Below are positions 23,403 through 25,117 of a stretch of 25,117 nucleotides of DNA, piece by piece. The notes beneath the pieces were generated by a model. That model did not search any database. It was not told the DNA's origin and saw only the letters and a list, made by a program, of their open reading frames with translations. The stretch is from Halobacteriovoraceae bacterium. Its GTDB lineage: Bacteria; Bdellovibrionota; Bacteriovoracia; Bacteriovoracales; Bacteriovoracaceae. Both the position numbers and the translations under genes were made by a program. Location: NCBI GenBank assembly GCA_002718735.1, contig PBFR01000005.1:12113-37229 (forward strand), read 5' to 3'. How positions within the stretch are numbered: position 1 is the stretch's first letter; every line of letters starts with the position of its first letter.

Positions 23403-23450
23403 CTAGCCTCTGGTAATGTTTTGAAGCATTGGCATGATGGCTCTTAGCTT
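23403..23450 (-). pseudogene. 3' relic of an XRE-regulator-like gene
   Basis: On the minus strand these bases read KLRAIMPMLQNITRG followed by a TAG stop at 23403-23405. The intact regulator at 24099-24740 ends in KLRAIMPMLQSMSS, so the two share ten consecutive residues. The relic begins inside the last codons of the zinc-ribbon-like gene, whose stop is at 23444-23446, so a recombination joint lies here. Confidence 0.7.
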
Positions 23451-23878
23451 AAAAAGGCTTCAAGCTCATGCTTCCAATAATAACCATTCCCAGCTTCAAC
23501 AATGGATACATCCTCAATGAGGGAGTCTAGGTATTCTCCTTTGGCCACATCCCAAGCAATAGGATCAAGGTTTTTGATAGCCGTGGAAACGTCAGACTTG
23601 ATAAAGCCTATTTGAACTTCTGTCCCGTAACAATCCTCAATCATCTGCTCAAAAGAATCATCTAGGTCAATCGCTTCTAGTTCTTCTTCGAGGATGCTTT
23701 CAACAATCCACTCTGTACCATACTCAACTCCTACGCCATCAAGATGGCGCATAAGATCGTCGCTTCCACAGTCTTCGCAACGGCCATTTGGGCAAAGTTG
23801 ATAGCACATATAACAAAATGGCGTGGTTCGTTCAAAAGCAAGTTCTGTGAGTTTATTTTTTATTTCTTCTACGTTCAT
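23444..23878 (-). CDS. Conserved hypothetical zinc-ribbon-like protein of accessory type
   Basis: A 144-residue soluble acidic protein. The N-terminal part has CYMCYQLCPNGRCEDCGSDDL, a paired-cysteine cluster that should bind zinc. The middle is VGVEYGTEWIVESILEEELE and the end is a tyrosine-rich GYYWKHELEAFL. I recall similar proteins in accessory regions of several Proteobacteria, but I do not know a function. ATG 23878 is supported by AAGGAG seven bases upstream. The in-frame ATG at 23998 would add 40 residues over a large inverted repeat and is rejected. Its last codons merge with the XRE relic, so its original C-terminus may be altered. Confidence 0.65.
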   Translation of the reverse strand: MNVEEIKNKLTELAFERTTPFCYMCYQLCPNGRCEDCGSDDLMRHLDGVGVEYGTEWIVESILEEELEAIDLDDSFEQMIEDCYGTEVQIGFIKSDVSTAIKNLDPIAWDVAKGEYLDSLIEDVSIVEAGNGYYWKHELEAFLS

Positions 23879-23937
23879 TTTTAACTCCTTGTCGTAATTT
23901 TTTTTTGATGGGAACAAAAAGAAATGAAGTCGAGCGG

Positions 23938-23994
23938 ATTTCAAGAAGAATCTCGGAGGGATTCCCTCTGGGAGACCGTGATTGTTCTTGAAAT
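23938..23994 (-). promoter_or_regulatory. Large nested inverted repeat in the leader of the zinc-ribbon-like gene
   Basis: The arms ATTTCAAGAA (23938-23947) and TTCTTGAAAT (23985-23994) pair perfectly across 37 bases. Inside are near-matching sub-arms (GAATCTCGG against CCGTGATTG) and smaller palindromes AGGGA-T-TCCCT and TCCC-TCT-GGGA. It ends 60 bp before ATG 23878. It could fold in the mRNA leader of that gene or serve as an operator. Confidence 0.6.
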
Positions 23995-24046
23995 TCAAGG
24001 GAGCGAAATGAAATTGTAAGTGGACATAATAAAAATTAAAGTCAGA

Positions 24047-24076
24047 GGAGTTTGCGTAGAGAAAGCCACAAACTCC
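24047..24076 (-). terminator. Weak hairpin downstream of the tandem-HTH gene
   Basis: GGAGTTTG and CAAACTCC are separated by 14 bases and lie just 3' of the tandem-HTH gene on the minus strand. A T-rich run (CTTTAATTTTTATT) follows after a short gap. It may terminate that transcript. Confidence 0.35.
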
Positions 24077-24098
24077 AATTGGAATTGAATCTTACATC

Positions 24099-24740
24099 TT
24101 AAGATGACATGCTCTGCAACATCGGCATGATGGCCCTAAGTTTGTTTTCGTCCATCTCGGCTAAAATTGATTGACACTGCTCGATCATTTCATGGCGAAG
24201 AGGGGAGACTTTTAGGAGTTGGTAGAACAGCTCCATTGTGAAGCCATATGTTCCTACAATGTGCCGAAGCTTCTTGTCTGTGAGTGTGACACGGCCATTT
24301 TCAATGAAGCCAATGGCGTTTTTCCCATAACCACAAAGGCGACTTGCGCAGTATTGGTCAATCCCTTTTTGAAGCCTAAGCTCTTTTAAAACTTTGCACT
24401 CTCGGGTAACTCTGCGATGACAAAAACGGCGGTTTTTACGCTTCTCCGTGGTAATTTTCTTCCTTATTGAGTTTGCGTCCGTCGGAGCCTTCAACTTCCC
24501 CGAACGAAGCTCTTCAACTTCTCGATTGGAGAAGCCGTATTTTTTTTGGAACTCTTTGAACTTTTCAGAAGTGATAGGGCCACGGCCATTTTCAAGCTTC
24601 TCGATATATTTAAACGAGAACTCGAATAAAAGGGCCGCTTGCTGCCTGGTTAATCTTCTGAGAAGCCTCATCTTTTTTAAGATGATGGCATTGTCTGAAA
24701 TATACTCAGGACTTGAATTTTCTATCTCTGCATTTTGCAT
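24099..24740 (-). CDS. Regulator with two XRE-type helix-turn-helix domains
   Basis: A 213-residue protein. The first XRE-like domain spans about residues 18-75 (ILKKMRLLRRLTRQQAALLF and FKYIEKLENGRG). A basic linker with RKKITTEKRKNRR follows, then a second XRE-like domain at about 112-175 (LKELRLQKGIDQYCAS, GYGKNAIGFIENGR). The C-terminal segment ends in KLRAIMPMLQSMSS. The second HTH and its VTLTDKKLRHIVGTYGF tail resemble regulators I associate with Bdellovibrio-like bacteria. AAGGAG precedes the ATG. Two HTH domains in one chain would let a monomer bind a dyad. The targets are unknown. A partial copy of its 3' end remains at 23403-23450. Confidence 0.75.
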   Translation of the reverse strand: MQNAEIENSSPEYISDNAIILKKMRLLRRLTRQQAALLFEFSFKYIEKLENGRGPITSEKFKEFQKKYGFSNREVEELRSGKLKAPTDANSIRKKITTEKRKNRRFCHRRVTRECKVLKELRLQKGIDQYCASRLCGYGKNAIGFIENGRVTLTDKKLRHIVGTYGFTMELFYQLLKVSPLRHEMIEQCQSILAEMDENKLRAIMPMLQSMSS

Positions 24741-25117
24741 AAGTGTTTCTCCTTGTGAATTTAAAAAAGGTTAAGAGGTAGCCTTTTGGAGCAAGTGTTG
24801 CCTTGCTGAAAAAAGCTAAGGATTTAAATCATTTGTGGAAATCTGTGCCTCGAAATACAAGCACACGCTTGTCGGCGCTACCAATTGATTTTGGTGGCAA
24901 GCTTTTGGCAAGTGGTTAATGAAAGATGGGGAAATTTGTAGAAATATAAAAAATCAGTTTATAAACAGTCCTAATTATTACAATTAGTTAGAAATACTAG
25001 GAATTTTGGGTTTTGGTCAAAACTTGGGCTCATGACTCTTGATGGTGTGTTCTCCGCGTCAAAAGAAATAAGACAGGCATAGAAATCCTCAGGTTATAAT
25101 TTGGTTGCGACACTAAA
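24741..25117. other. 377-bp non-coding right edge, upstream of the tandem-HTH gene
   Basis: No gene is seen. The stretch probably holds the promoter of the minus-strand regulator. It contains two short inverted repeats that might be regulator sites: ACAAGC-ACAC-GCTTGT (24857-24872) and CTAATT-ATTAC-AATTAG (24971-24987). I see no tRNA and no clear attachment site, although the window ends here. Confidence 0.4.

Noticed and set aside
23879..23998. 40-residue N-terminal extension of the zinc-ribbon-like protein
   Set aside because: The extension runs over a strongly folded inverted repeat and lacks a ribosome site, while ATG 23878 has AAGGAG at ideal spacing.
24741..25117. Possible attachment site or mobile-element end at the right edge
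   Set aside because: No tRNA, integrase, direct repeat pair or terminal inverted repeat is visible, so no mobile-element boundary can be supported.

Overview
The window is from a Gram-negative bacterium: it encodes an RND pump, TolC-type outer-membrane channels, three lipoprotein signal peptides and a DsbA/DsbB pair. AT-leaning codons and the tandem-HTH and zinc-ribbon-like proteins at the right end suggest a Bdellovibrionota-like (Bdellovibrio/Bacteriovorax) host. That placement is an inference of modest confidence. No rRNA, tRNA, CRISPR array, transposase or integrase is visible.

Layout. (1) 1-1955, plus strand: the tail of an unknown gene, an SbnA-like PLP enzyme and an EamA exporter, each start overlapping the previous stop. 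(2) 1949-4178, minus strand: a SpoIIAA/STAS-like protein downstream of a GH15 glucoamylase/trehalase-like enzyme. (3) 4209-5374: a gene graveyard holding a broken ZIP transporter (minus), a truncated ZIP-like membrane protein (plus) and a frameshifted exported protein (plus). (4) 5562-13658, plus strand: a tight heavy-metal efflux operon. It encodes a small His-rich exported protein, a CzcC-like TolC channel, a lipoprotein, a second TolC-like channel, a second lipoprotein, a very short His-rich CzcB-like adaptor, CzcA and a YHS-like lipoprotein. (5) 13659-16899: a non-coding stretch, two small Cys-containing exported proteins, a CDF-like transporter, DsbB, a DsbA-like protein and a DUF3703 protein. 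(6) 16921-20672: an Acr3/BASS-type permease (minus), divergent from a cytochrome c-FTR1 fusion (PbrT-like) that is coupled to an HMA-CDF transporter. (7) 20704-23391: a MerR regulator with its own 20-bp-spacer promoter, then ArsJ-associated GAPDH and ArsJ. (8) 23403-25117, minus strand: a relic of an XRE gene end, a zinc-ribbon-like protein with an elaborate inverted repeat in its leader, and a tandem-HTH protein.

Together, regions 4-7 form a multi-metal and arsenic resistance island. Divalent metal would be exported by the RND complex and the CDF-like proteins. Arsenate would be converted by GAPDH to 1-arseno-3-phosphoglycerate and exported by ArsJ, and arsenite may leave through the Acr3-like permease. 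FTR1-cytochrome c may handle iron or lead. The most unusual element is the RND operon: its adaptor keeps the two ends of CzcB but lacks the middle, and the operon carries two TolC-like channels with two interleaved lipoproteins.
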